A DNA stretch of 64,000 bases from JANJUO01 sp942492935. GTDB lineage: Bacteria > Bacteroidota > Ignavibacteria > Kapaibacteriales > UBA2268. Within the stretch, counting starts at the first letter, position 1; each line of letters starts with the position of its first letter. Positions 53,588 through 63,945 of this stretch are shown in pieces. A program made the position numbers and the translations under genes. A model generated the notes under the pieces. The model saw only the letters and a list, made by a program, of their open reading frames with translations, searched no databases and was not told the DNA's origin. The stretch covers positions 310,001 through 374,000 of the forward strand of contig OW818654.1 in the NCBI GenBank assembly GCA_942492935.1, given 5' to 3'.

Positions 53588-56314
53588 CTAATAAATGATT
53601 TCAACACTGAAATTCATTCTTAATGGTAAACCAAACCATACTTCAGCTGATTGAGCGTTATGGAGTGGTAATTTTGATATTGGGTCACGTAGATTTGATC
53701 TATTATCTTCAGCATCAGCAATATATTTTGAATCCAAAGCATTCAATAAATGTGCTTTTAGCTTAAGGTCAAATAATGATTCAAATCTAATTGTATATCC
53801 AGCATGAATGTCAAGAATACCATAGCTTGGTAACATCCAAGATTGTGATTTATCATTCTTATATGTTCTTGATGTTGGCGAGAAATCAGCATAATTATCC
53901 CAGAAAAATTTATATACAAAATTTATATACAAAGACCTAATTGGTGTTACATTTACCGATAAAGAAGTAGATTTTTGAGCTGAATTACCTACCTTTAAAT
54001 CTTTGATATACAAAAATATTGAATCTAAAGGTCTATTTGCTTCATCATATCTGTAAGCCGCTACATCATCAGTCCATACCCAATTTCCAAGTGATAACAT
54101 ACCCTTAAATCGTAAAAATTTACCTGCTTTGTAAGTCATTTCAAGCTCTGCACCTTGATGTAATGCGTCTATCCCTGTTAAATTATAATAGATACTATTA
54201 TCTAAAGAATCACGGAAAGAACGCGTCCAGCTTCTATCCATCCAATTAGTATAATATACATTTAAATTTGCCGTAAAATTTCTATCCCAATAACCAGAAC
54301 CTACTTCAAAAGAAAGAACTTTTTCATTCAAGGCATTTTTATATACTGCATTATCATTAGAAAATACTGCATTAAATAACGGGGCGCGATTATAATACCC
54401 AATATTTGAATAAACATTGAAGTTTTGGTCTATGTTGTAATTGGCTCCCATTTTGGCAGTATATCCAAGGAAATTTTGAACAGGTGTTTCATTCCCGTTA
54501 GGGCTTGACTCTGTTCTAAAATAATCTTTTCTCTGATATGCTGTATTAGAAAATGATAAATTCAAATATGTGGAAAGAGCATCTTCTTTATATTCAACTT
54601 GTGCAAATCCACCTGTCCAATTAACATATCCTTCATTATAGAATCCAATTTTATCGCCAATCCGTTTCACCCAATATTCTCTATTACCAGCAATATTCAA
54701 ATCACCAGTAGAATCAACAAAACCTGCTGTTCCTCTGTTAATTGTTTCAATAAAATAATCACCTCCAAGTAAATTTCTAAGTTCTTGATAATGCTCGCCA
54801 ACATAGTATCTTAAATCCACTCCTGCTTGAAAACGAATTTCGCGTGTTGGTTTATAATCAAAAGTACCAAGCCAGCCCGTCCAAAAATGATTATTTACGC
54901 TATTTCTTAAAGCAATTATTGACCTATTTTCTACATAATTGTAATTACTGTCAATCGAAGCATTAGAAAGATTGTAAGCTATTTCTTTATCAATTTCATA
55001 TTGATTTTCTTCATTTAAACTAAATGTGGGACCAACTCTTGATGAACCACCACCATTGCCAGTTGAAAGATAAAATACGTTTGACATAGTTAATTTTGGA
55101 GATATTATCCATAACCAATTTAAATTCATTTGTGGTTTATGAAAATAATTTTCTCTTTCATTCAGAAATTCTGAACTATGATTATCTTGTAAACCATCAT
55201 AATAATAAGATTTTGTTGCATAAGTTGTTGGTCCCCAATGTTCATTATATAATAACCCTTGGTCTTTCAATACTGTTTTTTCTATTACAGAATCAGGAAC
55301 GCCATTTTCTCTTGCAATTTGCGAATCATAGGTTTGAATGCTTTTTCTAAAACCTCTTTGTGCATGAGATTGAGGAGCCCCAATTAAATAAAAATCAAGT
55401 TTATGCTTGTCGGAAACATCCCAACTTAATGCAAAATAATAACTCCAAGCATCAACCCAAGTTTTATCAACTACTCCATCAGCAGTTTTTCTTGCTGCCA
55501 TTACTGAAAATGCAACACCATTATTTAAACCGGAATTAGCAATGATAGCTGTTTTCATAAAATTACCACTGCCGATTTCTTGTCTTAGTTTAACACCGAT
55601 TTTTTGTTCAGCAGCATCAGTTAAAATATTCATTGTTCCACCAACAGATGGACTTGCTACTTTACCTGCACCTAAACCTCTCTGTATTTGCACAGAAGAA
55701 GTAACATCAGATAATCCGTCCCAATTAGACCAATAAACCCAGCCAGTTTCCATATCATTTATTGGTACTCCGTTAATCATCACAGTAACATTTCGTTGGT
55801 CGAAACCTCTAACATTAATTCTTGAATCTCCGTAACCGCCACCAGCTTCAGTTGCATATACACCGGGAGTTTCATTTAATATCATTGGTATATCGCGAGA
55901 GCCGAGCTTTACATCTAATTCCTGCTTCACTATATCAGAAAAAGCTACCGGAGTATCACGAAATTCAGCACGACTTGCCACAACAGAAATAGCATTGCTG
56001 CTTATCATCATTTCTTCAAGTTCAAAATTGACATTTACAGTTTGTCCGGGTTGCACTTCAATTTCTTTGATATTTTCTTTATATCCAATATAAGTAACTT
56101 TTATTTGATATTTACCTGCAGATACATTTTTTATTTCAAATTTACCAAGTTTATTTGTTCTTGCACCAAACTGAGTACCAACGAGCATTACAGATGCGGT
56201 GACCATCGGCTCTCCTTGGAAAGTTACCATACCTGTAACCGAGCCAGTTTGAGCATAAAGAATATTTGAGAATATTACAAAAATTACAGAAAGAAATAGG
56301 TATCTTTTCAACAT
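53588..56314 (-). CDS. TonB-dependent outer-membrane receptor
   Basis: 908 residues. Signal peptide (about 1-21, ends in 'YAQ'); carboxypeptidase-D-like regulatory domain 22-105 ('GSVTGMVTFQGEPMVTASVMLVGTQFGARTNKLGKFEIKNVSAGKYQIKVTYIGY'); plug domain ~115-235 ('MILNETPGVYATEAGGGYGDSRINVRGFDQRNVTVMINGVPINDMETGWVYWSNWDGLSD'); 22-strand barrel to a terminal aromatic ('FSVEIIY'). The plug form is that of CirA/FecA-type receptors, not SusC, and no SusD partner is adjacent. It would import an iron chelate, cobalamin or similar compound with TonB energy. A monocistronic gene; the 'DTPVAFSDI' after the hinge resembles TonB-box regions of Bacteroidota receptors. Confidence 0.9.
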   Translation of the reverse strand: MLKRYLFLSVIFVIFSNILYAQTGSVTGMVTFQGEPMVTASVMLVGTQFGARTNKLGKFEIKNVSAGKYQIKVTYIGYKENIKEIEVQPGQTVNVNFELEEMMISSNAISVVASRAEFRDTPVAFSDIVKQELDVKLGSRDIPMILNETPGVYATEAGGGYGDSRINVRGFDQRNVTVMINGVPINDMETGWVYWSNWDGLSDVTSSVQIQRGLGAGKVASPSVGGTMNILTDAAEQKIGVKLRQEIGSGNFMKTAIIANSGLNNGVAFSVMAARKTADGVVDKTWVDAWSYYFALSWDVSDKHKLDFYLIGAPQSHAQRGFRKSIQTYDSQIARENGVPDSVIEKTVLKDQGLLYNEHWGPTTYATKSYYYDGLQDNHSSEFLNERENYFHKPQMNLNWLWIISPKLTMSNVFYLSTGNGGGSSRVGPTFSLNEENQYEIDKEIAYNLSNASIDSNYNYVENRSIIALRNSVNNHFWTGWLGTFDYKPTREIRFQAGVDLRYYVGEHYQELRNLLGGDYFIETINRGTAGFVDSTGDLNIAGNREYWVKRIGDKIGFYNEGYVNWTGGFAQVEYKEDALSTYLNLSFSNTAYQRKDYFRTESSPNGNETPVQNFLGYTAKMGANYNIDQNFNVYSNIGYYNRAPLFNAVFSNDNAVYKNALNEKVLSFEVGSGYWDRNFTANLNVYYTNWMDRSWTRSFRDSLDNSIYYNLTGIDALHQGAELEMTYKAGKFLRFKGMLSLGNWVWTDDVAAYRYDEANRPLDSIFLYIKDLKVGNSAQKSTSLSVNVTPIRSLYINFVYKFFWDNYADFSPTSRTYKNDKSQSWMLPSYGILDIHAGYTIRFESLFDLKLKAHLLNALDSKYIADAEDNRSNLRDPISKLPLHNAQSAEVWFGLPLRMNFSVEIIY

Positions 56315-56402
56315 ATTTTACCTTATATATAATAATAGTTTTTTTTCAATTATAACAAATAAACTCATTTCAAATAATGCAATTCAATACAATAATCAAT
56401 TT

Positions 56403-59400
56403 TTATTTAGTTACATTCATACTTTTAATTAAAGTTTTTGTTGGAGTTTTTAAAATGTAACTATAAATACCACTTGGCAGATCATTCAAATTAATTTCAA
56501 ATGCATATTTACCTTTGGCTAACTGTGCGTTAATTATTTCTTTAACTTTAAACCCGAGCATATCAAGAATGTATAATTGTGTTATACCAGATTCAATAAT
56601 TTCAAATGAAATTTTGGTAGAATTGATAGCTGGATTTGGAATATTTTGAGCCAAATCTAATATTCCGTCTTGGTCATATAATCTTGGTCCGCCTTCATTG
56701 CACAAACCTTTCAATGTAAAATTTGCAGATTCTTCATATACACGTACTTTCCAAAAACCGATTGGTACAGTTTGTTCTAATGTTAATTTTGATATACTGT
56801 CATTTCCTAAGCCAACTTTAAAATCAAAAGAAGCGAGAAGCGAATCATTTCCAAATTGTGCAGGTAATTTTAATAATAATCTATGATTGTCGCCTTTAAT
56901 AGTACTCTCTTCGTAATTACTTAGAGGTTGCAATAGAGTAGAATTAAAATTCAAGTATGTATAAAATCCCTCTACATTTGATTTGATTCCTCTTTCAGTA
57001 AGATTTTTTATGTAGAAATTTAATTTAACAGTTTCACCCGGTTCACCAGAAATATCATTAATATATATTGTTAAAGAATCATTAACTGCAATTTCACCTG
57101 CTCCAAACAAATTCACTAAAGTCGGAGAACCAATTCCATCGTGTTCAAATAATATTTGAGCATTCTTTCTGCCAATAGTTTCAGGAGAAAATCTTAAAAT
57201 CATTTGCAAGTCTTCATTTGGCTGAAGAAATTTTATATCATTTCCTTTGACAAAAGTAAATTCATTTTGATAAGAACCTATTATTCTAAGTCCGGTAATA
57301 TTAATCAATGAATTTGTTTTGTTAGTAACAACTGCTGTAATCAAAGTATCTTTATTGTCGCCAATATCTACAGTACCAAATTCATACAATAATTGATTAG
57401 CATACAATCCTCTTTCAATTCCAAGACTTGTTAATGTATCTCTGAATGTATTTGCAGGAACATCAATTTTAATTTCAGCTTGTCTCTGCCCAACAACTGT
57501 TGGATTGAATCTCATTTCATAAGTAAGGGTATCATTTGTTTCAAGTTCAAACTGTGTTTCATAATCGTCATTAATAAAGAAATCAGTTATGTTACCACTA
57601 AATTCCATATTTTTAACTTGAACAGGAAAACCAGAATTATTGATAATTAAACCTTTTACCACTGAATCAACTAAATTATTGACAACAACCCTATCAAAAT
57701 CAACATTTTTCATTTCAATTTTTGGCTTTACGAAAAAGAAAGCGGAATCAGATTTATCAGCTTGCAATTCGAATTGCTTAATATTCCAAATTTTTGCAGT
57801 ATTGTCCCAACTTGAAGTAACAACTGTTGAGCCATATTTACCAAATACAGCTGTTGTTACCATATCCGTATGCTCACGCAAAGAGTTATCAGTAGTATAA
57901 TCATTAAGAGGTTCGGGCTTTCCGTCAGCGGCATTCCAAGAACGAGCAGTAGCATCACCACCACCAGAAAGAAGAATTTCTTTATTTTTTTCAATATGAA
58001 AATAGAAACTTGAAAATATCATATTTGTATTTTCTTCATGAAGAACAGTATAAAGTGTATCTTGGGCAGTATTAATTGCATTTGAAGTTGAATTATCCCA
58101 TACATAAACGTGTCTCGGTTGTTTTGAACCAGTTGAAATTGATATTTTTGAGCCATCTGTATTAAATGCTACATGTAAATTTGTTCCTGAACCCTCACCT
58201 GCAGACAAAAATGATTTTATCGGTTCATCACCTGAATTAAAATTTTTCCAATTCCATAATCTTGCAGTACCATCATTATAAACAGCAGCAATTATCTCAG
58301 AATTTTGTGGATGAAAAGCAATAAACCAAGATGAAAGATTCGGTTTGTAATTTATTTCTTTTTCTTCATCCCAATTAGTAGTATTCCAAACAATTATTTT
58401 TCCGGTATTATCGCAAGCAGCAAGATATTTGCCGTCAGCAGAAAAAATTGCTGTTCGAACAATATGCAACTTGCCCTTAATTTCTTTAATTATAGCACCA
58501 GTAATATCGAAAATTGTAACAGTAGAATCCTCTGAAGCAACAACAATAAAAGAATCAGTCAAATCAAATTCAGCCCAATTTGCGTGGCTATTTGTTTTAA
58601 GAACAAGTTTCTTTTCAGCTGTTTTAGCATCCCAAATTACTGCGGTAGAATCATCTGAAGTAGTAACAATCAAATCACCACTTTTGCTCACTTGTGCAGA
58701 ATTTACTTTTCCTTGGTGAACCAAATCAGTAGTAATGCCAAGATTATTGGGCCACATTTGGAATATTCTAATCCAAGCAGAATCACAATCTAAATCAGGT
58801 ACAATCCATTTATACTCAAGATTTCCTTGATTAGTTACTACAATTGTAGTATCATAAACATTTCCTTTCTTCTTTATCAGGTTAATTTGAACCAAGTCTT
58901 GAGGCAAAACACCTTTCCATCTAATATAAAATGTATCGCCAACTATTAGTTTATCGCCCCCATTTGGAGCAATAATATCAATAGTTTTTTCTTCAGGTAA
59001 AATTTGAATGTTTGGAAAACCACCTGTCATATATATCGGTTCGGTTATACAAGCATTGCTGTAAACTTTTAGTTCGTCGAAAGTTAATTTTGGTGGGTCT
59101 GTCGGACTATATTCAATATCAATTTCAATAAATTTATCTTTCAATAGCCAATAATCTTTCACATTACCTTTTACAATTTTGAAATGTTTATTTTTCAAGG
59201 CAATTGAATCTATATGTATATCGGCATTCTTTGCAACAATTGTTGTCGTAATTGTTTTTTTCTTTCCAGGCAAAACAGAGCTAAAAGCCAAAAATGGTAA
59301 AGAACTTGTAATCATTGGTTTAGCGTCATTTTTAGTTTTATAAGAAAAATTTTGCTTCACACTTTTACCAGGCAATGAAATGCTAATATCATGAAAATCT

Positions 59401-60224
59401 TCACACGTAAAATCTTGTGTCCAACTTATAGTACAAGGTTTATACCCTTTTGCAAATGCAATAATTAAATTTGCAATATCAGCGGTATTATGCTTTTCAT
59501 TGACATTATCTATCCAAAAACCATCTGTTTCTTCTGCAATTCTTTTCATTTTTGCTGAAATTTTTCTTCCAATCTCAACAATAATAATTCTCACCCCGAC
59601 AGATTTTGCTTGTGCAATAATTTCTTCATCATTTACATTTCCAGAGCCATCAGTTATAAAAACAATTGCTCTTTTATATTTAGCAGGTATAGATATATTA
59701 ATCGGATTAGCAGGATTATTCAAAAAACCTGCATTGAACATCGAGCCATCAGCTTTTTGCCAATAATTTACTTCCTGATACAATTCCTGTCTTGAATTAG
59801 TAAATTCTCTATTAAAATAATTCAGATAATTATAAGAAGTTAGTGCAACTTCACTTTTTGAAGTATCAATATTTTTGATGAGATTATTAACCAAAGATTT
59901 GCCAAGCACAAAATTATCAGTACCACTCAAACTTTTATTCAAAGCTAAATCAAAAGTAATAATATAACTGATTGATTCTGTTATTTGTGGATTTTGACAT
60001 ATTGGTGGATTTACAGTATTGATTTTTAATTCATTTCTTGTGATTAAAAAATCTTCTTTAATTTGTGAATAATCAGGTATTCCAGCTTTATTTATCAGCA
60101 AATATCTTGCACTAATATTAGGATATGTTCCTGTAGAATAGTCAAACAAGTAAAATATATCCTGCGATGATAATTTTGAAGTTAAAATTAACAAAATACT
60201 AAGAAAAAAAATAATTTTTTTCAT
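56403..60224 (-). CDS. Giant secreted VWA/WD40/ASH protein with type IX sorting tail
   Basis: 1273 residues. Signal peptide (1-20). VWA-like domain ~65-255 ('YIITFDLALNKSL' in the MIDAS position, only partly matching DxSxS, and 'KRAIVFITDGSGNVNDEEI'). Beta-sandwich ~300-400; a 'PNGGDKLIVGDTFYIRWKG' Ig-like unit ~425-490; WD40 propeller ~505-850 with repeats such as 'SKSGDLIVTTSDDSTAVIWDAKTAEK' and 'ADGKYLAACDNTGKIIVWNTTNW'; ASPM/SPD-2/Hydin-like beta domains ~860-1080; cohesin-like ~1085-1180 ('DISGEPGETVKLNFYIKN'); T9SS type A tail ~1195-1273 ('NIPNPAINSTKISFEI...PSGIYSYIL...'). Likely cell-surface. -7 box TATATTTG on the minus strand at 60268-60261. Function unknown. Confidence 0.85.
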   Translation of the reverse strand: MKKIIFFLSILLILTSKLSSQDIFYLFDYSTGTYPNISARYLLINKAGIPDYSQIKEDFLITRNELKINTVNPPICQNPQITESISYIITFDLALNKSLSGTDNFVLGKSLVNNLIKNIDTSKSEVALTSYNYLNYFNREFTNSRQELYQEVNYWQKADGSMFNAGFLNNPANPINISIPAKYKRAIVFITDGSGNVNDEEIIAQAKSVGVRIIIVEIGRKISAKMKRIAEETDGFWIDNVNEKHNTADIANLIIAFAKGYKPCTISWTQDFTCEDFHDISISLPGKSVKQNFSYKTKNDAKPMITSSLPFLAFSSVLPGKKKTITTTIVAKNADIHIDSIALKNKHFKIVKGNVKDYWLLKDKFIEIDIEYSPTDPPKLTFDELKVYSNACITEPIYMTGGFPNIQILPEEKTIDIIAPNGGDKLIVGDTFYIRWKGVLPQDLVQINLIKKKGNVYDTTIVVTNQGNLEYKWIVPDLDCDSAWIRIFQMWPNNLGITTDLVHQGKVNSAQVSKSGDLIVTTSDDSTAVIWDAKTAEKKLVLKTNSHANWAEFDLTDSFIVVASEDSTVTIFDITGAIIKEIKGKLHIVRTAIFSADGKYLAACDNTGKIIVWNTTNWDEEKEINYKPNLSSWFIAFHPQNSEIIAAVYNDGTARLWNWKNFNSGDEPIKSFLSAGEGSGTNLHVAFNTDGSKISISTGSKQPRHVYVWDNSTSNAINTAQDTLYTVLHEENTNMIFSSFYFHIEKNKEILLSGGGDATARSWNAADGKPEPLNDYTTDNSLREHTDMVTTAVFGKYGSTVVTSSWDNTAKIWNIKQFELQADKSDSAFFFVKPKIEMKNVDFDRVVVNNLVDSVVKGLIINNSGFPVQVKNMEFSGNITDFFINDDYETQFELETNDTLTYEMRFNPTVVGQRQAEIKIDVPANTFRDTLTSLGIERGLYANQLLYEFGTVDIGDNKDTLITAVVTNKTNSLINITGLRIIGSYQNEFTFVKGNDIKFLQPNEDLQMILRFSPETIGRKNAQILFEHDGIGSPTLVNLFGAGEIAVNDSLTIYINDISGEPGETVKLNFYIKNLTERGIKSNVEGFYTYLNFNSTLLQPLSNYEESTIKGDNHRLLLKLPAQFGNDSLLASFDFKVGLGNDSISKLTLEQTVPIGFWKVRVYEESANFTLKGLCNEGGPRLYDQDGILDLAQNIPNPAINSTKISFEIIESGITQLYILDMLGFKVKEIINAQLAKGKYAFEINLNDLPSGIYSYILKTPTKTLIKSMNVTK

Positions 60225-60668
60225 AAACCACTTTCCAAAAAATTTCCTCTTTATGCATTACAAATATAATAAAATCAATAATAAACATAAAGAAATTAAA
60301 TCATTTAGAAATATTAATTTATTTGCAACTTCTTACGAAAGTAATTTGATACCCACAATAATTCAAACAGCAAAATTTAAACAAATGACTACATTTGAGT
60401 TATTGTTAATTTCTTTTAATTTGTTTTATGGAAAATGAATTTTTTTAGGATTTTGTATAAAACAATGTTACTTACGATTTATTTAGTAACGACTTAGTAG
60501 TTAGGTTTTATTTATTGATTATTTGAACAAAAAATGTTATTTTTGTTGTTGTTAAATGCCTATTCGATTTATTTGAGCAATTGAATAAATGGATAGCAAG
60601 TGAGATAGTTAAATAAATATTAATATGATAATTTGAAACATCATTAATATAATTATAAGGAAAAATAT
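60225..60668. other. Intergenic, no gene seen
   Basis: AT-rich divergent promoter region between the VWA protein and the alcohol dehydrogenase. A 'TTATTTAGTAACGACTTAGT' stretch near 60480 recalls repeat-element ends. 'AAGGAAAAATATG' before 60669 is a weak ribosome site. Confidence 0.5.
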
Positions 60669-61715
60669 ATGAATACGAAAGCATTCGGCTCAACTGCCGC
60701 AGAAAAACCATTGGAATTACTACACATACAAAGACGTGAAGTAACAGATATGGACGTTGAAATCGAAATCTTGTACTGTGGAATCTGCCACTCAGACCTT
60801 CATACTGCAAGAAATGAATGGATGGGTGCAGTTTATCCTGTTGTTCCAGGACATGAAATAGTTGGAAAGGTTACCAAAGTTGGAGCCAACGTTACCAAAT
60901 TCAAAATTGGTGATGTTGCGGCTGTTGGATGTATGGTTGATTCATGCAGAGAATGTGCCCAATGTCATGAAGGCAACGAACAATACTGCGATTCTGGTGC
61001 CGTTTACACATATAACTCTCACGACAAACATTTAAATACTCAAACTTACGGTGGCTATTCTGAAAAAATCGTAGTTGATGAAGCATTTACTTTGAAAGTG
61101 CCTGAAAACCTTGATTTAGCCGCCGCCGCACCATTATTATGTGCTGGTATCACTACATATTCACCGCTCAAGCATTGGAATGCCGGACCTGGAAAGACTG
61201 TTGGCGTTGTTGGAATTGGCGGTTTAGGACACATGGCTATAAAAATCGCTAAAGCAATGGGTGCAAATGTTGTTGTATTCACTACTTCCCTATCAAAAGT
61301 GGAAGATGCTAAAAGATTGGGTGCAGATAGCGTGGTTTTATCCACAGATTTAGATGAAATGCAGAAAAATTTCAAAACATTGAACTTGATTATCGATGCA
61401 GTTTCTGCTCCTCACGACATCAACCTTTTCTTGAAACTTCTCAAAGTAGATGGAACATTAGTTTTGGTTGGTGCTCCAATGGAACCTCTTCCAGTAGTTT
61501 CTTTCAGTTTGATTGGTGGCAGAAAAAGTTTTGCTGGCTCTTTGATTGGCGGCATTGCAGAAACTCAAGAAATGCTCGATTTCTGTGGCAAACACAATAT
61601 CGTTTCCGACATAGAATTAATTGATGTAAACACTATCAACAATGCTTACGAAAGAATGTTGAAAGGTGATGTTAAATACAGATTTGTAATTGACATGGCT
61701 TCATTGAAGAAGTAA
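60669..61715 (+). CDS. Zinc-dependent alcohol dehydrogenase/aldehyde reductase (YahK-like)
   Basis: 348 residues. Zinc MDR family: catalytic-zinc ligands in 'CGICHSDLHTARNEW' and 'PVVPGHEIVG', structural zinc 'CRECAQCHEGNEQYC', 'LLCAGITTYSPLKHWNAGPGKTVGVVGIGGLGHMAIKIAKAMGA' (NADP-binding Rossmann), 'FTTSLSKVEDAKRLGAD' and the C-terminal 'ERMLKGDVKYRFVID'. The length and these stretches match E. coli YahK closely, an NADPH-dependent broad aldehyde reductase. It is monocistronic. Its codon use looks less AT-biased than its neighbours (many GCC, CTC), which may indicate transfer. A strong terminator follows. Confidence 0.92.
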   Translation: MNTKAFGSTAAEKPLELLHIQRREVTDMDVEIEILYCGICHSDLHTARNEWMGAVYPVVPGHEIVGKVTKVGANVTKFKIGDVAAVGCMVDSCRECAQCHEGNEQYCDSGAVYTYNSHDKHLNTQTYGGYSEKIVVDEAFTLKVPENLDLAAAAPLLCAGITTYSPLKHWNAGPGKTVGVVGIGGLGHMAIKIAKAMGANVVVFTTSLSKVEDAKRLGADSVVLSTDLDEMQKNFKTLNLIIDAVSAPHDINLFLKLLKVDGTLVLVGAPMEPLPVVSFSLIGGRKSFAGSLIGGIAETQEMLDFCGKHNIVSDIELIDVNTINNAYERMLKGDVKYRFVIDMASLKK

Positions 61716-61745
61716 TGAATATCTTGCTATTTATGTAGATTATCC

Positions 61746-61786
61746 TCCTCCATTTAATTTGAAATAATAAATGGAGGATTTTTTTT
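61746..61786 (+). terminator. Terminator of the alcohol dehydrogenase gene
   Basis: TCCTCCATTTA (61746-61756) / TAAATGGAGGA (61768-61778) with eight Ts. Confidence 0.92.
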
Positions 61787-61929
61787 AGATTTTCATTTTG
61801 AATTTTAGTGATTGTTTAAATAAACATTTTTACAGCATTCAAGTTGAGTAAACTCAATCATTTCTGAAGCGAACCCGAATTAAATAAAAAGAAACAACTC
61901 ACCCGTTTTAAATAGAATGAATTTTTGTT

Positions 61930-62105
61930 TATTTTATAAAAAATCTTTGAAATTCCAATATGGAATTAATGTTTGTAACGGAAGAAACCCCACACTTCGA
62001 CACTTCGACAGGCTCAGTCCAACGCAGCTCAGTGCAACGACTAACCTCCTAAAGGGGAGGAATAATATGTAAAGTCTTACCTTTGGGGAGGTTAGGTGGG
62101 GCTTC
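61930..62105. repeat. Mosaic repeat element
   Basis: 'TTTGAAATTCCAATATGGAA' (GGAATT palindrome), 'TAATGTTTGTAACGGAAG', a CTTCGACACTTCGACAGGCTC stretch, then an inverted pair CTAACCTCCTAAAGGGGAGG / CCTTTGGGGAGGTTAGGTGGGG. Ends just before the conserved leader. Confidence 0.65.
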
Positions 62106-62161
62106 TTGTATTACAAACTGATATTACCTCTGAGATACTAAAAAATTATATTTTAAATCTT

Positions 62162-62237
62162 TTTTTCATTCCTGTGAAACGAAAAGTACTTTTATGTGTC
62201 ATTATATATGTGGGGAATTGCAAATTTGGAAAAAGTT
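62162..62237 (+). promoter_or_regulatory. Conserved 5' leader, copy 2
   Basis: Nearly identical to 24398-24473. Here the block runs directly into the start codon, with TTTGGA 10 bases upstream as the possible ribosome-binding site. Confidence 0.6.
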
Positions 62238-63512
62238 ATGAAGAATTTAGTTTTGCTATTAATGCTACTATTTTGCGGCAGTGGTTTGTTATCGGAAGAA
62301 ATCCCAAATGGTGATGGTGACTTGATTTGGGAGCAGGATATTTCCCCAAGATTTGTTAGAGATGCAAAGTTTCATCCTATCACGGGCAATATAATTGCTG
62401 CTGTGAATCATGAAATATGGGAAATTGATGTGAAAGATGGGCACAAAATCAGAGTTTTTGAAGGCGGACCCGCAACTGGTCCAGATGACCAGTTTGATGG
62501 ACTTCAAATCACAACAGATGGAAAAACTATTATAACTGGATATGGTAGTGGTATCAACGGGTTAATTATAAGGGATTATGAAAGTGGAAAAATAAGAAAA
62601 GTTTTCGATAAAGTTAATCCATTTCCTAAAAGTATTGGAATATTTCCTGACAATAAAAGAGTAATATTCTATAGTTCAGGAATAACTGGAGTATCAGGTT
62701 CAAGATTTTTAATTATTTATGATATGGATAAAGATTCTATTATTACATATAAAAATATTAATTCAAAAGTGATTCGACTAAGTTCTATATCAAAGGATGG
62801 CAAATATTTAGCTGTTAGTAGCTGGAATTCAAATTCAGATAAACTAATGATGGAACTCTGGGAGGCAGAAACACTAACACACATAAGAGATTTTGGCGAA
62901 GCATTTTCTGCAAATGAATTTTGGGACGTAAAAATCTCAAACGATAACAAATATGTTGGGTTCGTGGATGATAATTATTTTTGGATTTACGATATAAATG
63001 GCAAAGAATTAAACCTAACTAATAAAATAAAATCAAGTGCATTTTGCTTTAATAATGAAAGCACAATGTTAATATTTGGAGGTACAAGTGAAGGAAATTA
63101 TAATGTTAAAGTCAAAAATATCCAAACAAACACAGTGAAATATCAATATCTTACAAATTGGCCTCACAAAAATTTTACAATAAGTCAAAAAAATGAATTA
63201 TTTGCTGGTCAAAATAATATAAAACTCTTCTCCAATCGATGGTTTACAGTAGATGTTGAAGATGAAAAACCAGATATATTTAAAATAAACTACTTTAATA
63301 ACAAATTAACAATTGATAACTCGATTGGTTTATTGTTAAATAAAATTAATATTACTGATATTACTGGTAAAATTATCTATTCAAAAGAAATTGAACTCAA
63401 TTCTATAGATATTGTTAAATTGGATATATTATTGAAAAATGGTGTTTACTTTGCAACAATACATACTGAAAACGGAAAGCTCTATTCACAAAAATTTATG
63501 GTTGTGGAGTAG
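62238..63512 (+). CDS. Secreted beta-propeller protein with type IX sorting tail (paralogue of 24489-25769)
   Basis: 424 residues from ATG 62238, which gives a clean signal peptide ('MKNLVLLLMLLFCGSGLLSEE'); a GTG at 62196 would translate the conserved leader and is rejected. Propeller blades: 'FHPITGNIIAAVNHEIWEIDVKDGHKIRVF', 'SISKDGKYLAVSSWNSNSDKLMMELWEAETLTHI', 'KISNDNKYVGFVDDNYFWIYDINGKEL'. The ending 'INITDITGKIIYSKEIELNSIDIVKLDILLKNGVYFATIHTENGKLYSQKFMVVE' is a T9SS sorting domain. With its paralogue 37 kb upstream it shares length, layout, leader and repeat-rich flanks. Ligand unknown. Confidence 0.82.
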   Translation: MKNLVLLLMLLFCGSGLLSEEIPNGDGDLIWEQDISPRFVRDAKFHPITGNIIAAVNHEIWEIDVKDGHKIRVFEGGPATGPDDQFDGLQITTDGKTIITGYGSGINGLIIRDYESGKIRKVFDKVNPFPKSIGIFPDNKRVIFYSSGITGVSGSRFLIIYDMDKDSIITYKNINSKVIRLSSISKDGKYLAVSSWNSNSDKLMMELWEAETLTHIRDFGEAFSANEFWDVKISNDNKYVGFVDDNYFWIYDINGKELNLTNKIKSSAFCFNNESTMLIFGGTSEGNYNVKVKNIQTNTVKYQYLTNWPHKNFTISQKNELFAGQNNIKLFSNRWFTVDVEDEKPDIFKINYFNNKLTIDNSIGLLLNKINITDITGKIIYSKEIELNSIDIVKLDILLKNGVYFATIHTENGKLYSQKFMVVE

Positions 63513-63522
63513 GTGCATTCCT

Positions 63523-63695
63523 AATCTCAAAGAGATTCAATGATTATAGAAAAATTGACATTGGATTCTATACGACCTCTTCGAGGTCGAATTTACAATG
63601 AGATTATCTTTTCTATAAGCATTTGACCTCTTCGAGGTCTTTATTTCGTGATATTTCTTTTATAAATCTCAAAGAGATTCAATGATTATAGAAAA
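63523..63695. repeat. Cluster of AATCTCAAAGAGATT and GACCTCTTCGAGGTC palindromes
   Basis: AATCTCAAAGAGATTCAATG (63523 and ~63666), with 'ATTATAGAAAA' after each, flank two GACCTCTTCGAGGTC palindromes (~63574 and ~63626). Same set as 30786-30965 and 41928-42215. Confidence 0.75.
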
Positions 63696-63846
63696 GAAAT
63701 TTGCGTTTGCTACGATACGCAGTAAATCCTTCAATCAAACAACTTTCGCCACTCACTGTATCATCATAATTTTCAATTATTAAACCATTAATCAATGCTT
63801 CTTTTATTTCGGATATGGACAAGTTGAGATTTTGACTTTCGTTGTC
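63679..63846 (-). pseudogene. Remnant of a DUF4258-like gene
   Basis: 56 open codons on the minus strand without a start. 'SISEIKEALINGLIIENYDD', then 'SGESCLIEGFTAYR', fits the DUF4258 pattern ('EIkEAIlnGeiIEdYpdd...SCLIlGft'). Translation then runs straight into the AATCTC repeat ('KFLFYNH' stop), so the 3' part has been replaced by the repeat. DUF4258 genes often sit in toxin-antitoxin-like pairs. Confidence 0.5.
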
Positions 63847-63945
63847 TCAATGCAAAGATAGTAGGAATTCATCATTAATAACTCTATCTTTAATCCAACA
63901 TATTTCAATACTTTAAATACGAAAACTTAATTAAAATACATTTTA

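Noticed and set aside
60253..60438. 61-codon plus-strand frame
   Set aside because: Asn/Lys-rich chance frame in AT-rich spacer overlapping the promoter of the VWA gene; no ribosome site or domain.
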